A stretch of DNA of 64,000 nt, from NCBI RefSeq assembly GCF_036203305.1, contig NZ_CP108131.1, positions 2,418,001-2,482,000 on the forward strand, given 5' to 3'. The notes beneath the pieces were generated by a model. It was not told where the DNA came from. It ran no database searches and saw only the letters and a list, made by a program, of their open reading frames with translations. This DNA is from Streptomyces sp. NBC_00190 (GTDB lineage: Bacteria > Actinomycetota > Actinomycetes > Streptomycetales > Streptomycetaceae). Below are positions 27,429 through 36,170 of the stretch, in pieces. Made by a program: the position numbers and the translations under genes. Numbering within the stretch: the first letter of the stretch is position 1; every line of letters starts with the position of its first letter.

Positions 27429-27574
27429 CAGGCCGCTCTCTCCTTCGTAGCGTTCGTAGCTGTTTCAATTAAAGCGGTCTGCTGAGCCGTCCGGGCCGTT
27501 TGGGCAGACCGCGGCTCGTAACCCTACGGCCTGCCACCGCTTCAGGTGGGCCGGGTTGCGTCATGCTCTGTCAC

Positions 27575-28297
27575 ATGATCGTAAGGTGGCAGGCCGTCCG
27601 CGAGGCCGCCCGGGGACCGGTGGTCACCCACGCGCTGATCGCCGGCTGCGCGGTGGTGTTCGTACTGAGCCCGGCCTCGGGGCTGAACCCCGTCTACGGG
27701 ACGGGCGACGGGCTGCTGACCGCCGGGACCGACTACTTCCGCCGCTGGGGCGTGGTCCCGGACGAGCTCTTCACCGGCACCCCGCGGGCCTGGCTGACCC
27801 CGCTGACCGCACTGTTCGTGCACGGCAGTTGGCTGCACCTGCTCGGGAACATGCTCTTCCTCCACGTCTTCGGCGCGATGGCGGAGGAGCGGATGGGCCG
27901 CCCGGCGTTCCTCTTCTTCTACGTCTGTACGGGTTACGTGGCCCTGGCGGTGTACGCGGCGGCCAATGCGGGGTCCTCACAGACCCTGGTCGGGGCGTCC
28001 GGGGCCATCTCGGCGGTGCTGGGCGCCTTCCTGTACCTGCTGCCGCGGGCCAGGGTGACGAGCCTGTTCCCGTTCCTGCTCTTCCTGCCGCTGCGCTTCC
28101 CGGCGTGGATCGTGCTGCTGTTCTGGTTCGCCCTCCAGTGGGTGGCCGCGCACCGGGCGGGCAGCGGGCCGGGCGTCGCCTATCTGGCCCACCTGGTGGG
28201 CTTCTCGGTCGGCTTCCTGTACGCGTGGGCGCGCTATCGGCGTACGACTACAGTGGGGCGACCAGCGACGGCCACCGAGGGAGACAGCCAGCCGTGA
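27575..28297 (+). CDS. rhomboid intramembrane serine protease
   Basis: 240 residues from ATG 27575; an ATG at 27563 is possible. Six hydrophobic segments and the rhomboid landmarks are visible: HGSWLHLLGNMLFLHVFG (loop 1 and the HxxxN oxyanion region), GASGAISAVLGAFLYLLP (catalytic Ser) and YLAHLVGFSVGFLYAW (catalytic His). It cleaves membrane proteins within or near their helices. It overlaps the next start as GTGA, so translation is coupled to the Lrp-like protein. Confidence 0.9.
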   Translation: MIVRWQAVREAARGPVVTHALIAGCAVVFVLSPASGLNPVYGTGDGLLTAGTDYFRRWGVVPDELFTGTPRAWLTPLTALFVHGSWLHLLGNMLFLHVFGAMAEERMGRPAFLFFYVCTGYVALAVYAAANAGSSQTLVGASGAISAVLGAFLYLLPRARVTSLFPFLLFLPLRFPAWIVLLFWFALQWVAAHRAGSGPGVAYLAHLVGFSVGFLYAWARYRRTTTVGRPATATEGDSQP

Positions 28298-28575
28298 TCA
28301 CCGCGATCGTGCTCATCAAGACCAGCGTGGACCGCATCCCCGAGATCGCCGAGGCCATCGCCGCGCTGGAAAGCGTCAGCGAGGTCTACTCCGTCACGGG
28401 GACGTACGACCTGATCGCGCTGGTCCGCGTGGCCCGCCACGAGAACCTGGCGGACATCATCCCGGGCCGCATCAGCAAGATCCCGGGCGTCGAGGCGACG
28501 GACACGCACGTGGCGTTCCGTACGTACTCCCAGCACGACCTGGAAGCCGCCTTCGCGATCGGTCTCGACGCCTAA
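28294..28575 (+). CDS. stand-alone Lrp/AsnC ligand-binding (RAM) domain protein
   Basis: 93 residues from GTG 28294. Only the alpha/beta RAM domain of Lrp/AsnC regulators is present (VSEVYSVTGTYDLIALVRV, then GVEATDTHVAFRTY); there is no DNA-binding helix-turn-helix. Such proteins bind amino acids and may regulate partners by forming mixed oligomers. Coupling to a rhomboid protease is curious and has no known explanation. Confidence 0.9.
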   Translation: MITAIVLIKTSVDRIPEIAEAIAALESVSEVYSVTGTYDLIALVRVARHENLADIIPGRISKIPGVEATDTHVAFRTYSQHDLEAAFAIGLDA

Positions 28576-28611
28576 GCGGCGCCTAAGCGGCCTGTTTTCA
28601 GCGTGGGCAGC

Positions 28612-28633
28612 GCCCCGCCCGGCCGGGCGGGGC
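28612..28633. terminator. hairpin between Lrp-like and aminotransferase genes
   Basis: A self-complementary 22-base sequence (11+11, effectively a 9-bp stem with a four-base loop) in the 130-bp gap between two convergent genes. The gap also contains a short direct repeat, CCTAAGCGG, at the Lrp stop. Confidence 0.7.
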
Positions 28634-28705
28634 GGCCCTCGGCGAGCCGGCGGACGTGGCCGCGCGGTCGCCGTCGCAACCCCCTGCGTCATGCCCCGCG
28701 GCCCG

Positions 28706-30106
28706 TCAGACGGCGGGGACGCAGCGGCCCTCCTCCGTGCGGTACTGCCACTTCGCGCCGTCCGCGACGAGCTCCTTCACCGCGCGGACGAAGCGCTCCA
28801 CGTGCTCGTCGGGGGTGCCGGCGCCGAAGCTGACGCGAATGGCGTTGAGGGACCGCTCCCCCGGGGCCGCCTCCGGGGCGCCGCATTCGCCCTGGGCCTG
28901 CGGCTCGCTGCCCAGCAGGGTGCGGACCAGCGGGTGGGCGCAGAAGAGACCGTCGCGGACGCCGATGCCGTACTCGGCGGAGAGGGCGGCCGCGAAGTGG
29001 GAGCTGTTCCAGCCGTCCACCACGAAGGAGATGACGCCGACGCGCGGCGCGTCGTCCCCGAAGAGGGACAGGACGCGGACCGCCGGGACGTCCGCCAGGC
29101 CCTCCCGGACCTTGGCGATGAGGTGGCGCTCGCGGGCGACCAGGTTCTCGAAGCCCGCCTCGGTCAGGGCCTTGCAGGCGGAGGCGATGGAGTAGACGCC
29201 GATGACGTTCGGGGAGCCGGCCTCGTGGCGGGCGGCGGTGGTGTGCCACTCGACGTCCACACCGCCGTCCTCGCGCCGGGCGACCTTGCGGGAGGCGCCG
29301 CCGCCCGCGAGGTACGGCTCGGCCTCCCGCAGCCAGTCGGCGCGCCCGGCGAGGACGCCCGAGCCGAAGGGGGCGTACAGCTTGTGGCCGGAGAAGGCGA
29401 CCCAGTCCACGTCGAGGTCCTGCACGGAGACGGGGTGGTGCGGGGCGAGCTGGGCGGCGTCCAGGACGATCCGCGCGCCGTGGGCGTGCGCGGCGGCCGC
29501 GAGCTCCTTCACCGGCCACAGCTCACCGGTGACGTTGGACGCCCCGGTGACACAGACCAGGGCCGGGCCGTGGGGCTCCCGGTCGGCCAGGGCCCGCTCC
29601 AGGGTGGCGACGGCCTCGTCCGGGGTGCGGGGGGCGTTGAGGTAGGTGACCTGCGCGTCCACCCACGGCAGCAGCGAGGCGTGGTGCTCGGTCTCGAAGA
29701 CGAAGACCTGGCAGCCGGCCGGGAGCACGGCGGCGAGCAGGTTCAGGGAGTCCGTGGTGGACCGGGTGAAGATCACCTGGTCGGAGGGGCGGCAGTCGAG
29801 GAACCCGGCGACCGTGACGCGGCTCTGCTCGAAGAGGTCCGTGGAGAGCTGCGAGAGGTATCCGGCGCCGCGGTGCACGCTGCCGTAGTACGGGGCGTAC
29901 GCGGCGACGTCGTCCCAGACCCGCTGGAGCGCCGGGGCGCTGGCCGCGTAGTCGAGGGCCGCGTAGGTGACCTCGCCACCGGTGACGAGCGGGACGGTGA
30001 CGTCCCGGCCGAGGACCGGCAGCGGCTCGGCACAGGCGGGGTCGACGGCGGTGGCGGCGGCAGCGGTGACAGCGGCGGCGGTGACGGCGTTCAGGGATGC
30101 GGACAT
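28706..30106 (-). CDS. class V aminotransferase, cysteine desulfurase-like
   Basis: 466 residues. PLP enzyme of fold type I: TRSTTDSLNLLAAVLP, CVTGASNVTGELWPVKEL, VLDAAQLAPHH (PLP Asp and Gln) and Schiff-base Lys in FSGHKLYAPFGSG. The order of motifs is that of the SufS/IscS/isopenicillin-epimerase superfamily. The protein has no clear SufS catalytic-Cys loop, so the actual reaction is open: cysteine desulfuration or a related beta-elimination. A SAM-IV riboswitch with terminator lies 177-333 bp upstream, so the gene is expressed when S-adenosylmethionine is low. This places it in sulfur amino-acid metabolism. Confidence 0.85.
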   Translation of the reverse strand: MSASLNAVTAAAVTAAAATAVDPACAEPLPVLGRDVTVPLVTGGEVTYAALDYAASAPALQRVWDDVAAYAPYYGSVHRGAGYLSQLSTDLFEQSRVTVAGFLDCRPSDQVIFTRSTTDSLNLLAAVLPAGCQVFVFETEHHASLLPWVDAQVTYLNAPRTPDEAVATLERALADREPHGPALVCVTGASNVTGELWPVKELAAAAHAHGARIVLDAAQLAPHHPVSVQDLDVDWVAFSGHKLYAPFGSGVLAGRADWLREAEPYLAGGGASRKVARREDGGVDVEWHTTAARHEAGSPNVIGVYSIASACKALTEAGFENLVARERHLIAKVREGLADVPAVRVLSLFGDDAPRVGVISFVVDGWNSSHFAAALSAEYGIGVRDGLFCAHPLVRTLLGSEPQAQGECGAPEAAPGERSLNAIRVSFGAGTPDEHVERFVRAVKELVADGAKWQYRTEEGRCVPAV

Positions 30107-30282
30107 GGCGGAATCTCCCGGCAGGCAGGGGTGAATGGCTTCGGTGGGCCCGTACGCGGGTACGGCTCGGCGGCCGACGGGGGTACGGGAAGTCCCCGGA
30201 CCGAAGGCGGGTACACGGAAGTGACCCTGATCCGAGGGTGAAGAAGGGGCGGAGTCGCCCTATCGCATTCGCTTGCTCACGG

Positions 30283-30322
30283 AAAAACGCTCCTCGATAG
30301 ACCAGGACCCCTGGTGTCGAGG
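30283..30322 (-). terminator. riboswitch-controlled intrinsic terminator
   Basis: On the minus strand, two stacked stems (5-6 bp each around CCAGG/CCTGG and CCTCGA/TCGAGG) are followed by AGCGTTTTT (five U at 30287-30283). The 5' side overlaps the last bases of the riboswitch aptamer, which is the arrangement expected if ligand binding decides whether this hairpin forms. Confidence 0.75.
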
Positions 30323-30439
30323 GATCCGCGCTTGCCGTAGACCTTTCTGTCTACGGCCTGGTCATCACCCGGGGCACCCCGCCACGGAAGGAGGGTTGCC
30401 GGACAGCAAGCCGGGGCCTAAACGCTGTCACTCGTGACC
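30321..30439 (-). ncRNA. SAM-IV riboswitch
   Basis: Read on the minus strand, the element starts GGTCACGAGTGACAGCG, then GGCCCCGGCTTGCTGTCC, the S-box hallmark CCGGCAACC (30402-30394), GGTGCC (30378-30373) and the closing GGGTGATGACC. P1 pairs GGTCA with TGACC. A further 8-bp hairpin follows (30335-30356), then CAAGCGCGG. This is the SAM-IV architecture (S-box core, extra 3' hairpin and pseudoknot segment) known from Actinobacteria. It precedes a terminator and the class V aminotransferase gene. Confidence 0.92.
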
Positions 30440-30528
30440 TGTTCAGCATCCTGCCACATGATCCCCCGTGCGCAAGCCACCGGTCCGAATGGCGGACCGG
30501 TGGCTTGGCCGAAAACGATCAATCGGAA

Positions 30529-31620
30529 TCAGGCGTTGCTGGCCGCCACCCAGCGCTCCAGCGCGGCCCGGGCCGCACCCGAGTCGATCGACTCCGCCGC
30601 GCGGGTGATGCCGGCCGCGATCTGCTCCTCCAAGGTGCCCGCGCCCGGGTCCAGGGCCACCAGGGCGGCCGCCGAGTTCAGCAGGACGGCGTCGCGGACC
30701 GGGCCCGTCTCGCCGGAGAACAGGCGGCGGGCGACGTCAGCGTTGTACGAGGCGTCCGCGCCGCGCAGCTCCGACACGTCGACGAGGGCGATGCCGACGT
30801 CCCGCGGGTCGAAGGGCTGCTCCGAGACCTTGCCGTCGCGGACCCACCACACCCGCGAGGTCGCGGTCGTGGTCAGCTCGTCCAGGCCGTCGTCGCCGCG
30901 GAAGACCAGCGCGGAAGAGCCCCGCTCGGCGAGCACGCCCGCCACGATCGGGGCCATCCGGGCATCGGCCACGCCCGTCGCCTGGGCCCGTACCTTCGCC
31001 GGATTGGTCAGCGGACCGAGGAAGTTGAAGGTGGTCCGGATGCCCAGCTCCTTGCGGGCCGCGGCCACGTGCCGCAGCGCCGGGTGGAACTTCACCGCGA
31101 AGCAGAAGGTGATGCCGGCCTCCTCCGCGACCTCGGCGACCCGCGCGGGGGTCAGGTCGAGGTTGACGCCGAGCTTCTCCAGGACGTCCGAGGCCCCGCT
31201 CGCGGAGGACGCGGCCCGGTTGCCGTGCTTGACCACCTTGGCACCCGTACCGGCCACCACGACCGCCGACATCGTCGAGATGTTCACCGTTTTGGCCCCG
31301 TCGCCGCCCGTGCCGACGATGTCCACCGTCCGGCCGGGCACCTCGATCAGGTTGGCGTGCTCGTACATGGTCCGTACGAGGCCGTTGATCTCCGCGACCG
31401 TCTCCCCCTTGGCCCGCAGTGCGACCGCGAAGCCGGCGATCTGGGCGTCGGTGGCCTCCCCGCGCATGATCTTGTCCATGGCCCAGGCGGTGTCGTCGGC
31501 GCGCAGGTCCTGGCCGGTCAGCAGAGCGTCGAGAACGCCCGGCCAATTGGGGGTACCCCCGGACGGAGTCTGGGGGAGGGCCGGCACCCCACCGGCGTCA
31601 GCCGGACTCTGACCGCTCAT
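30529..31620 (-). CDS. trpD: anthranilate phosphoribosyltransferase
   Basis: 363 residues. It joins anthranilate and PRPP in the second step of tryptophan synthesis. Family motifs: [29 protein letters not shown] is spread over about residues 98-126; [19 protein letters not shown] follows, with the KHGNR signature. The N-terminus is longer than usual because residues 12-23 are encoded by a copy of the 29-bp interspersed repeat ([13 protein letters not shown]). Unlike the distant trpE it has no Trp leader that I can see. It lies downstream of the qcrCAB genes on the same strand but past a strong terminator. Confidence 0.93.
   Translation of the reverse strand: MSGQSPADAGGVPALPQTPSGGTPNWPGVLDALLTGQDLRADDTAWAMDKIMRGEATDAQIAGFAVALRAKGETVAEINGLVRTMYEHANLIEVPGRTVDIVGTGGDGAKTVNISTMSAVVVAGTGAKVVKHGNRAASSASGASDVLEKLGVNLDLTPARVAEVAEEAGITFCFAVKFHPALRHVAAARKELGIRTTFNFLGPLTNPAKVRAQATGVADARMAPIVAGVLAERGSSALVFRGDDGLDELTTTATSRVWWVRDGKVSEQPFDPRDVGIALVDVSELRGADASYNADVARRLFSGETGPVRDAVLLNSAAALVALDPGAGTLEEQIAAGITRAAESIDSGAARAALERWVAASNA
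31549..31577. repeat. 29-bp palindromic interspersed repeat inside trpD
   Basis: Exact copy of the 59337-59365 element (GGGGGTACCCCC followed by GGACGGAGTCTGGGGGA) lying in the 5' coding region of trpD, read in the minus direction. It is in frame and adds residues to the N-terminus. Confidence 0.95.
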
Positions 31621-31685
31621 GGTCTGCTCCTGGATCCGTCGGCAAGCACTGAGGACTCCACCCTATCGAGCCCCAGGGACGGCAA

Positions 31686-31716
31686 AGAGCCCCGTCCAGA
31701 CACTGGACGGGGCTCT
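31686..31716. terminator. strong terminator after qcrB
   Basis: A perfect 14-bp stem (31686-31699 with 31703-31716) with a three-base loop, 65 bp past the qcrB stop. It isolates trpD from the respiratory operon. Confidence 0.9.
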
Positions 31717-31781
31717 CGCCGTGGCGACACCAGGACTGACCGAAATCAGTCCCTCATGCGGTCAAGCGGTCGTACGGGAGA

Positions 31782-33413
31782 TCAGTGGTGGCCGTGGCCG
31801 CTCTGGATCTCCTTGTACTCCTCCACCGTGGGCTTCGGAATCTGGTTGCCCTCGGCGTAGAAGCCCTTGCTGAGCTTCGCGCGCAGCTTCTCGCCGAGCT
31901 TCACCTTGCGCTCGACACCGTTCTCGTCGACCGTCGGGCCGATCTCGATCGGCTCGTACGTGGTGTACGAGGTGAGCGTGTGCAGCTTGCCCTGCGGGAG
32001 CGGCTCGTGGACCTCGACGAACTCACCGTGCGGCAGGCGCTTGATGATGCCGGTCTCGCGACCGTGCAGCACCTTGTCCCGGTCCCGGCGCTGGAGGCCG
32101 AGGCAGATCCGCTTGGTGGCGATGAAGGCGAGGACCGGGACGACGAAGAAGCCGATCCGGACGAACCAGGTGATCGAGTTGATCGAGAGGTGGAAGTACT
32201 GCGCGAACATGTCGTTTCCACCGCCGATCAGGAGCACGATGTACTCCGCGATCCAGGCGACACCGAAGCCCGTACGGCTCGGGACGTTGCGCGGGCGGTC
32301 CAGGATGTGGTGCTCGCGCTTGTCCCCGGTGACCCAGGACTCGATGAACGGCCAGGCGGCGATCGAGCCCAGCACCAGCGGGAAGAGCAGCAGCGGGATG
32401 AACACGCCCAGGACGAGCGTGTGGCCCCACAGGTTGATCTCCCAGCCGGGCATGGCTCGGATCAGGCCTTCCGGCATACCCATGTACCAGTCGGGCTGCG
32501 CACCGGTGGACACGTGGTCCGGGCGGTACGGGCCGAGCGCCCAGATCGGGTTGATCGAGGCGATCGCCGCGATGGCCGCGATGACGCCGAAGACCAGGAA
32601 GAAGAAGCCTCCGGCCTTGGCCATGTAGACCGGCAGCAGCGGCATGCCGACGACGTTGTCGTTCGTCTTGCCGGGACCCGCGAACTGGGTGTGCTTGTGG
32701 TAGAAGACCAGGATCAGGTGGGCCACCAGCAGGCCCATCATGATGCCGGGCAGCAGCAGGATGTGGATCGAGTAGAACCGCGCGACGAAGTCGCCGCCCG
32801 GGAACTCTCCGCCGAAGAGGAAGAACGACAGGTACGTGCCGATGACCGGCACGGACAGGATCGCGCCCTCCATGAAGCGGACACCGGTACCCGACAGCAG
32901 GTCGTCCGGCAGCGAGTAACCGGTGAAACCGGTGAACATGCCGAGGACCAGCAGCAGGAAGCCGAAGATCCAGTTGACCTCACGCGGCTTGCGGAACGCG
33001 CCGGTGAAGAAGACGCGCATCATGTGCACGACCATGCCCGCGACGAAGATCAGCGCGGCCCAGTGGTGGATCTGCCGGATGAGCAGACCACCGCGGACGT
33101 CGAAGCTGATGTCCAGTGTCGAGGCGAAGGCCTCGGACATCAGGACGCCCTGCATCGGCACGTACGAGCCGTGGTACACGACCTCGTTCATGCTCGGGTG
33201 GAAGAACAGCGTCAGGTACACACCCGTGAGGATGATGATGATGAAGCTGTAGAGGCAGATCTCACCCAGCATGAAGGACCAGTGGTCCGGGAAGATCTTG
33301 CGCATGTTGGACTTGGCCAGGCTGTAGATGCCCAGGCGGCCGTCCGCCCAGTCCGCTACGCGCTCGCCGGCGGGCGCTTTGCGCGCCGTCTTGGACTCAG
33401 TGGCAGTGCTCAT
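31782..33413 (-). CDS. qcrB: cytochrome bc1 complex cytochrome b subunit
   Basis: 543 residues, the long actinobacterial form. It carries the two b haems and the quinol sites of complex III. The membrane core is shown by HSWSFMLGE-like N-terminal helix motifs, IRQIHHWAALIFVAGMVVHMMR (haem His pair), GYSLPDDLLSGTG, and HILLLPGIMMGLLVAHL (second haem His). The PDWYMGMPEG segment corresponds to the Q-site PEWY motif with D for E. About 120 extra residues at the C-terminus (TSYTTYEPIEIG) are typical of the actinobacterial bcc-aa3 supercomplex. It overlaps qcrA by 4 bp. Confidence 0.97.
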   Translation of the reverse strand: MSTATESKTARKAPAGERVADWADGRLGIYSLAKSNMRKIFPDHWSFMLGEICLYSFIIIILTGVYLTLFFHPSMNEVVYHGSYVPMQGVLMSEAFASTLDISFDVRGGLLIRQIHHWAALIFVAGMVVHMMRVFFTGAFRKPREVNWIFGFLLLVLGMFTGFTGYSLPDDLLSGTGVRFMEGAILSVPVIGTYLSFFLFGGEFPGGDFVARFYSIHILLLPGIMMGLLVAHLILVFYHKHTQFAGPGKTNDNVVGMPLLPVYMAKAGGFFFLVFGVIAAIAAIASINPIWALGPYRPDHVSTGAQPDWYMGMPEGLIRAMPGWEINLWGHTLVLGVFIPLLLFPLVLGSIAAWPFIESWVTGDKREHHILDRPRNVPSRTGFGVAWIAEYIVLLIGGGNDMFAQYFHLSINSITWFVRIGFFVVPVLAFIATKRICLGLQRRDRDKVLHGRETGIIKRLPHGEFVEVHEPLPQGKLHTLTSYTTYEPIEIGPTVDENGVERKVKLGEKLRAKLSKGFYAEGNQIPKPTVEEYKEIQSGHGHH

Positions 33414-34468
33414 CCGCGCTCCCAGAAGGCAGGACCGACGGGCTCTTCGAAGTCGCCGAGCGCTTCGAGGAAGCCTTCGTCATTCACACCGATCCGCAGC
33501 TGCGGAAGCGCGTGACCGGCCGGGCCGAAGATGACTCGGGCGCCGTCGGAGAGGTCGAAGGTGGACTGGTGGCACGGGCAGAGCACGTGGTGCGTCTGCT
33601 GCTCGTACAGGCTGATCGGGCAGCCGACGTGGGTGCAGATCTTGGAGTAGGCCACGATGCCCTCGTGGGACCACTCCAGCTCCTGCTTGTCCTTGATGTC
33701 CTCCGGCTTGATGCGGACGATCATCAGGGCGGCCTTGGCGATCTGGACCTGGAAGTCGTGCTGCTCCTCCTCCAGGCCTTCCGGCATGGCGAAGGTCAGC
33801 GAACCGACGGCCACGTCCTCGGGACGCAGCGGCTCCATCGTGTTCTGGTTGATGAGCAGCTTGCCCTTGGCCCACAGCGTCTTGCGCAGCTTTTCCTCGG
33901 GCAGCGGACCGGTGTCACGCAGGAGCATGACGGCGGACAGCGGCAGCACGGCCAGCGCGCCCAGCATCGTGTTGCGGATCAGCGGACGCCGGCCGATGCC
34001 GGACTCGTTCGCGCCGTCCGCGAAGTCCTGCATGACCTTCGCCTTGACCTCCGGCGAAGCGGCGATCGGGTGGCGGTCGTCGGCCACCTCGACGTCGGAC
34101 ATCAGGGTGCGGGCCCAGTGGACCGCGCCCGCGCCGATGCAGAAGAGGGCCGTGCCCAGGGTCATGCCCAGGGCGAAGTTGAGCGCGCTCACCTTCCCGA
34201 TGGGGAAGATGTACACGATCTTGCTGACCGGGATGACCACGTAGGAGGCGATGAACGCCACCGTGGCCAGCATCGACACCGTGAACAGCATCGCGACGGT
34301 GCGCTCGGAGTGCCTCGCCGCCCGCTCGTCGATGTCCTGGATGCGCGGCTTGTGGACCGGAAGGCCCGGGTCGGCGAACGGATCGTCCGCGACCGCTACG
34401 GCACCGTGGTGCGCGTCGCCCTGCTCGCTCGGCAGGTGCTTCTCTTCGGGAATCTCTTGGCTACTCAT
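33410..34468 (-). CDS. qcrA: cytochrome bc1 complex Rieske iron-sulfur subunit
   Basis: 352 residues. Three N-terminal membrane helices (about 58-80, 95-118 and 165-185) precede the Rieske domain. The 2Fe-2S ligands are C278 and H280 in CTHVGC and C297 and H300 in CPCH, with C283 and C299 for the disulfide. The extra helices and long N-terminus are the actinobacterial type. Start and stop overlap both neighbours by 4 bp (ATGA), so the operon is tightly coupled. Confidence 0.97.
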   Translation of the reverse strand: MSSQEIPEEKHLPSEQGDAHHGAVAVADDPFADPGLPVHKPRIQDIDERAARHSERTVAMLFTVSMLATVAFIASYVVIPVSKIVYIFPIGKVSALNFALGMTLGTALFCIGAGAVHWARTLMSDVEVADDRHPIAASPEVKAKVMQDFADGANESGIGRRPLIRNTMLGALAVLPLSAVMLLRDTGPLPEEKLRKTLWAKGKLLINQNTMEPLRPEDVAVGSLTFAMPEGLEEEQHDFQVQIAKAALMIVRIKPEDIKDKQELEWSHEGIVAYSKICTHVGCPISLYEQQTHHVLCPCHQSTFDLSDGARVIFGPAGHALPQLRIGVNDEGFLEALGDFEEPVGPAFWERG

Positions 34469-35274
34469 GACTTCTTGGCCTTAGCGGTGTGGGCCGCGAC
34501 CCAGACGGCGACAGCGATCAGCGCACCCAGACCGAAGATCCAGCCGAACAGACCCTCGGAGACGGGGCCGAGGCCACCGAGCTTCAGGCCGCCAGGGCTG
34601 ACCGACTTCTCGCCGTTCACGTTCTGGATGTACGCGATGATGTCCTTCTTCTGCTTCTCCGGCATGGTGCTGTCCGGGAAGGAGGGCATGTTCTGCGGGC
34701 CGGTGAGCATGGCCTCGTAGACGTGCTTCGGCTCGACGCCCTCAAGGTTGGGGGCGTACTTGCCGTTCGTCAGCGCGCCGCCCTCGCCGGTGAAGTTGTG
34801 GCACTGCGCGCAGTTGTTGCGGAACAGTTCACCACCGTTGGCGATGTCGGCACCCGCCGGGTCGTACTGCTTCTCGGTCGGCACGATCGGGCCGGCACCG
34901 AGGGACGCGATGTACGCGGCCAGCTGGTCGATCTGCGCCTGGGTGTAGACGACCGGCTTCTTCGGCACCTGGGCGCCGGGCTGCTGGGCGGGCATGCGGC
35001 CCGTGCTCACCTGGAAGTCGACGGCTGCGGAGCCGACGCCGACCAGGCTGGGGCCGTCAGTGGAACCCTGACCGCCGGTTCCGTGGCAGCTTGCGCAACC
35101 CACGGCGTAGAGCTTGGCGCCCTCCTCGATGGCGAGGGACTGGGCGGTTTCATCGGCCTGCGCCTTGCCCGCGGGGGCGAAGGCGGCGTACAGCCCCCCA
35201 GTGGCCGCCAGCGCGAGGAGTAGAACGACGACCGCCGCCAGCGGATGGCGTCGTCGTGCGGAGAGCTTTTTCAC
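34465..35274 (-). CDS. qcrC: diheme cytochrome c subunit of the bc1 complex
   Basis: 269 residues. An N-terminal membrane anchor (about 10-32), two c-type haem sites C60-ASCH and C155-AQCH, and a C-terminal helix (about 240-262). The two haem domains replace a soluble cytochrome c and pass electrons directly to the CuA centre of CtaC in the supercomplex. The region 77 bp upstream separates it from ctaE. Confidence 0.96.
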   Translation of the reverse strand: MKKLSARRRHPLAAVVVLLLALAATGGLYAAFAPAGKAQADETAQSLAIEEGAKLYAVGCASCHGTGGQGSTDGPSLVGVGSAAVDFQVSTGRMPAQQPGAQVPKKPVVYTQAQIDQLAAYIASLGAGPIVPTEKQYDPAGADIANGGELFRNNCAQCHNFTGEGGALTNGKYAPNLEGVEPKHVYEAMLTGPQNMPSFPDSTMPEKQKKDIIAYIQNVNGEKSVSPGGLKLGGLGPVSEGLFGWIFGLGALIAVAVWVAAHTAKAKKS

Positions 35275-35350
35275 GGATTACCCCGGTGTCAGGATCTTCT
35301 GCGTCGGTGTTTCTGGATGGAGTGCCGGGTCGGGCCCGGTGACGTGTTCG

Positions 35351-35971
35351 CTACTTGATCAGGTAGATCGTCGCGAAGAGGCCGATCCAGACGACATCGA
35401 CGAAGTGCCAGTAGTAGGACACGACGATGGCCGACGTGGCCTGTTCGTGGGTGAACCTCTTGGCCGCGTACGTCCGGCCGAGGACCAGCAGGAAGGCGAT
35501 GAGACCGCCCGTCACGTGCAGACCGTGGAAGCCGGTGGTCAGGTAGAACACCGAGCCGTACGGTCCGGACGAGAGGCTCAGGCCCTCGTGCGTGACCAGC
35601 TCGGTGTACTCGAACACCTGGCCGCCAATGAAGATCGCACCCATGACGAACGTGATGATGAACCACGTCCTGAGCTTCTTCACGTCACCGCGCTCGGCGG
35701 CGAATACGCCGAGCTGGCAGGTGAGCGAGGAGAGCACCAGGATCGTCGTGTTCGTCGCCGAGAAGGGCAGATTCAGGAAGTCAGCCTGCTCTGTCCAGTA
35801 CTCGGGGCCTGTCACGGATCGCAGGGTGAAGTACATCGCGAAGAGGGCCGCGAAGAACATCAGCTCGGAACTCAACCAGATGATGGTTCCGACGCTGACG
35901 AGGTTCGGCCGGTTGACCGTCGGGTGCGCGTGCCCGGTATCTACTGTCGTTGCTGTCGCCACGACCGACAT
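35351..35971 (-). CDS. ctaE: cytochrome c oxidase subunit III
   Basis: 206 residues. Five hydrophobic helices with COX3 motifs: [36 protein letters not shown] and [19 protein letters not shown] at the C-terminus. It stabilises the aa3 oxidase and proton uptake. ATG at 35971; it is the first gene of the ctaE-qcrC-qcrA-qcrB unit. The 200 bp upstream are shared with a divergent gene and hold two inverted repeats. Confidence 0.95.
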   Translation of the reverse strand: MSVVATATTVDTGHAHPTVNRPNLVSVGTIIWLSSELMFFAALFAMYFTLRSVTGPEYWTEQADFLNLPFSATNTTILVLSSLTCQLGVFAAERGDVKKLRTWFIITFVMGAIFIGGQVFEYTELVTHEGLSLSSGPYGSVFYLTTGFHGLHVTGGLIAFLLVLGRTYAAKRFTHEQATSAIVVSYYWHFVDVVWIGLFATIYLIK

Positions 35972-36092
35972 TATGTCGGTCGCTTATCCCGCCCTCACCC
36001 CGGGGGGTGCCGTTCGGAGTGTCCGGGGCGTGTGCAAGGCCCGAACGGCCCATCAGATGTCCCCATGAACGTCTCGTACGAGGCCGTGCGAA

Positions 36093-36152
36093 CCGATGTT
36101 GACAACGCATCGGGAGGAGTAGCATCCCGCGCAACATCAACGTGATTCACGT
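36093..36152. promoter_or_regulatory. inverted repeats in the divergent ctaE promoter region
   Basis: CCGATG, nine bases, CATCGG (36093-36113) frames the smaller perfect palindrome GTTGACAAC; TTGACA inside it also resembles a -35 element for the rightward gene. At 36140-36152 a second perfect repeat, ACGTGA-T-TCACGT, sits 19 bp before the rightward start. Both lie where they could control ctaE-qcrCAB and the receiver-like gene. No regulator is identifiable. Confidence 0.4.
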
Positions 36153-36170
36153 GACATGTGGAGGAACGAA

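Noticed and set aside
36140..36152. Rex (NADH sensor) site before the receiver-like gene
   Set aside because: ACGTGA-T-TCACGT is shorter than the Rex consensus TGTGAA-N4-TTCACA and lacks the flanking bases, so I listed it only as an unnamed repeat.
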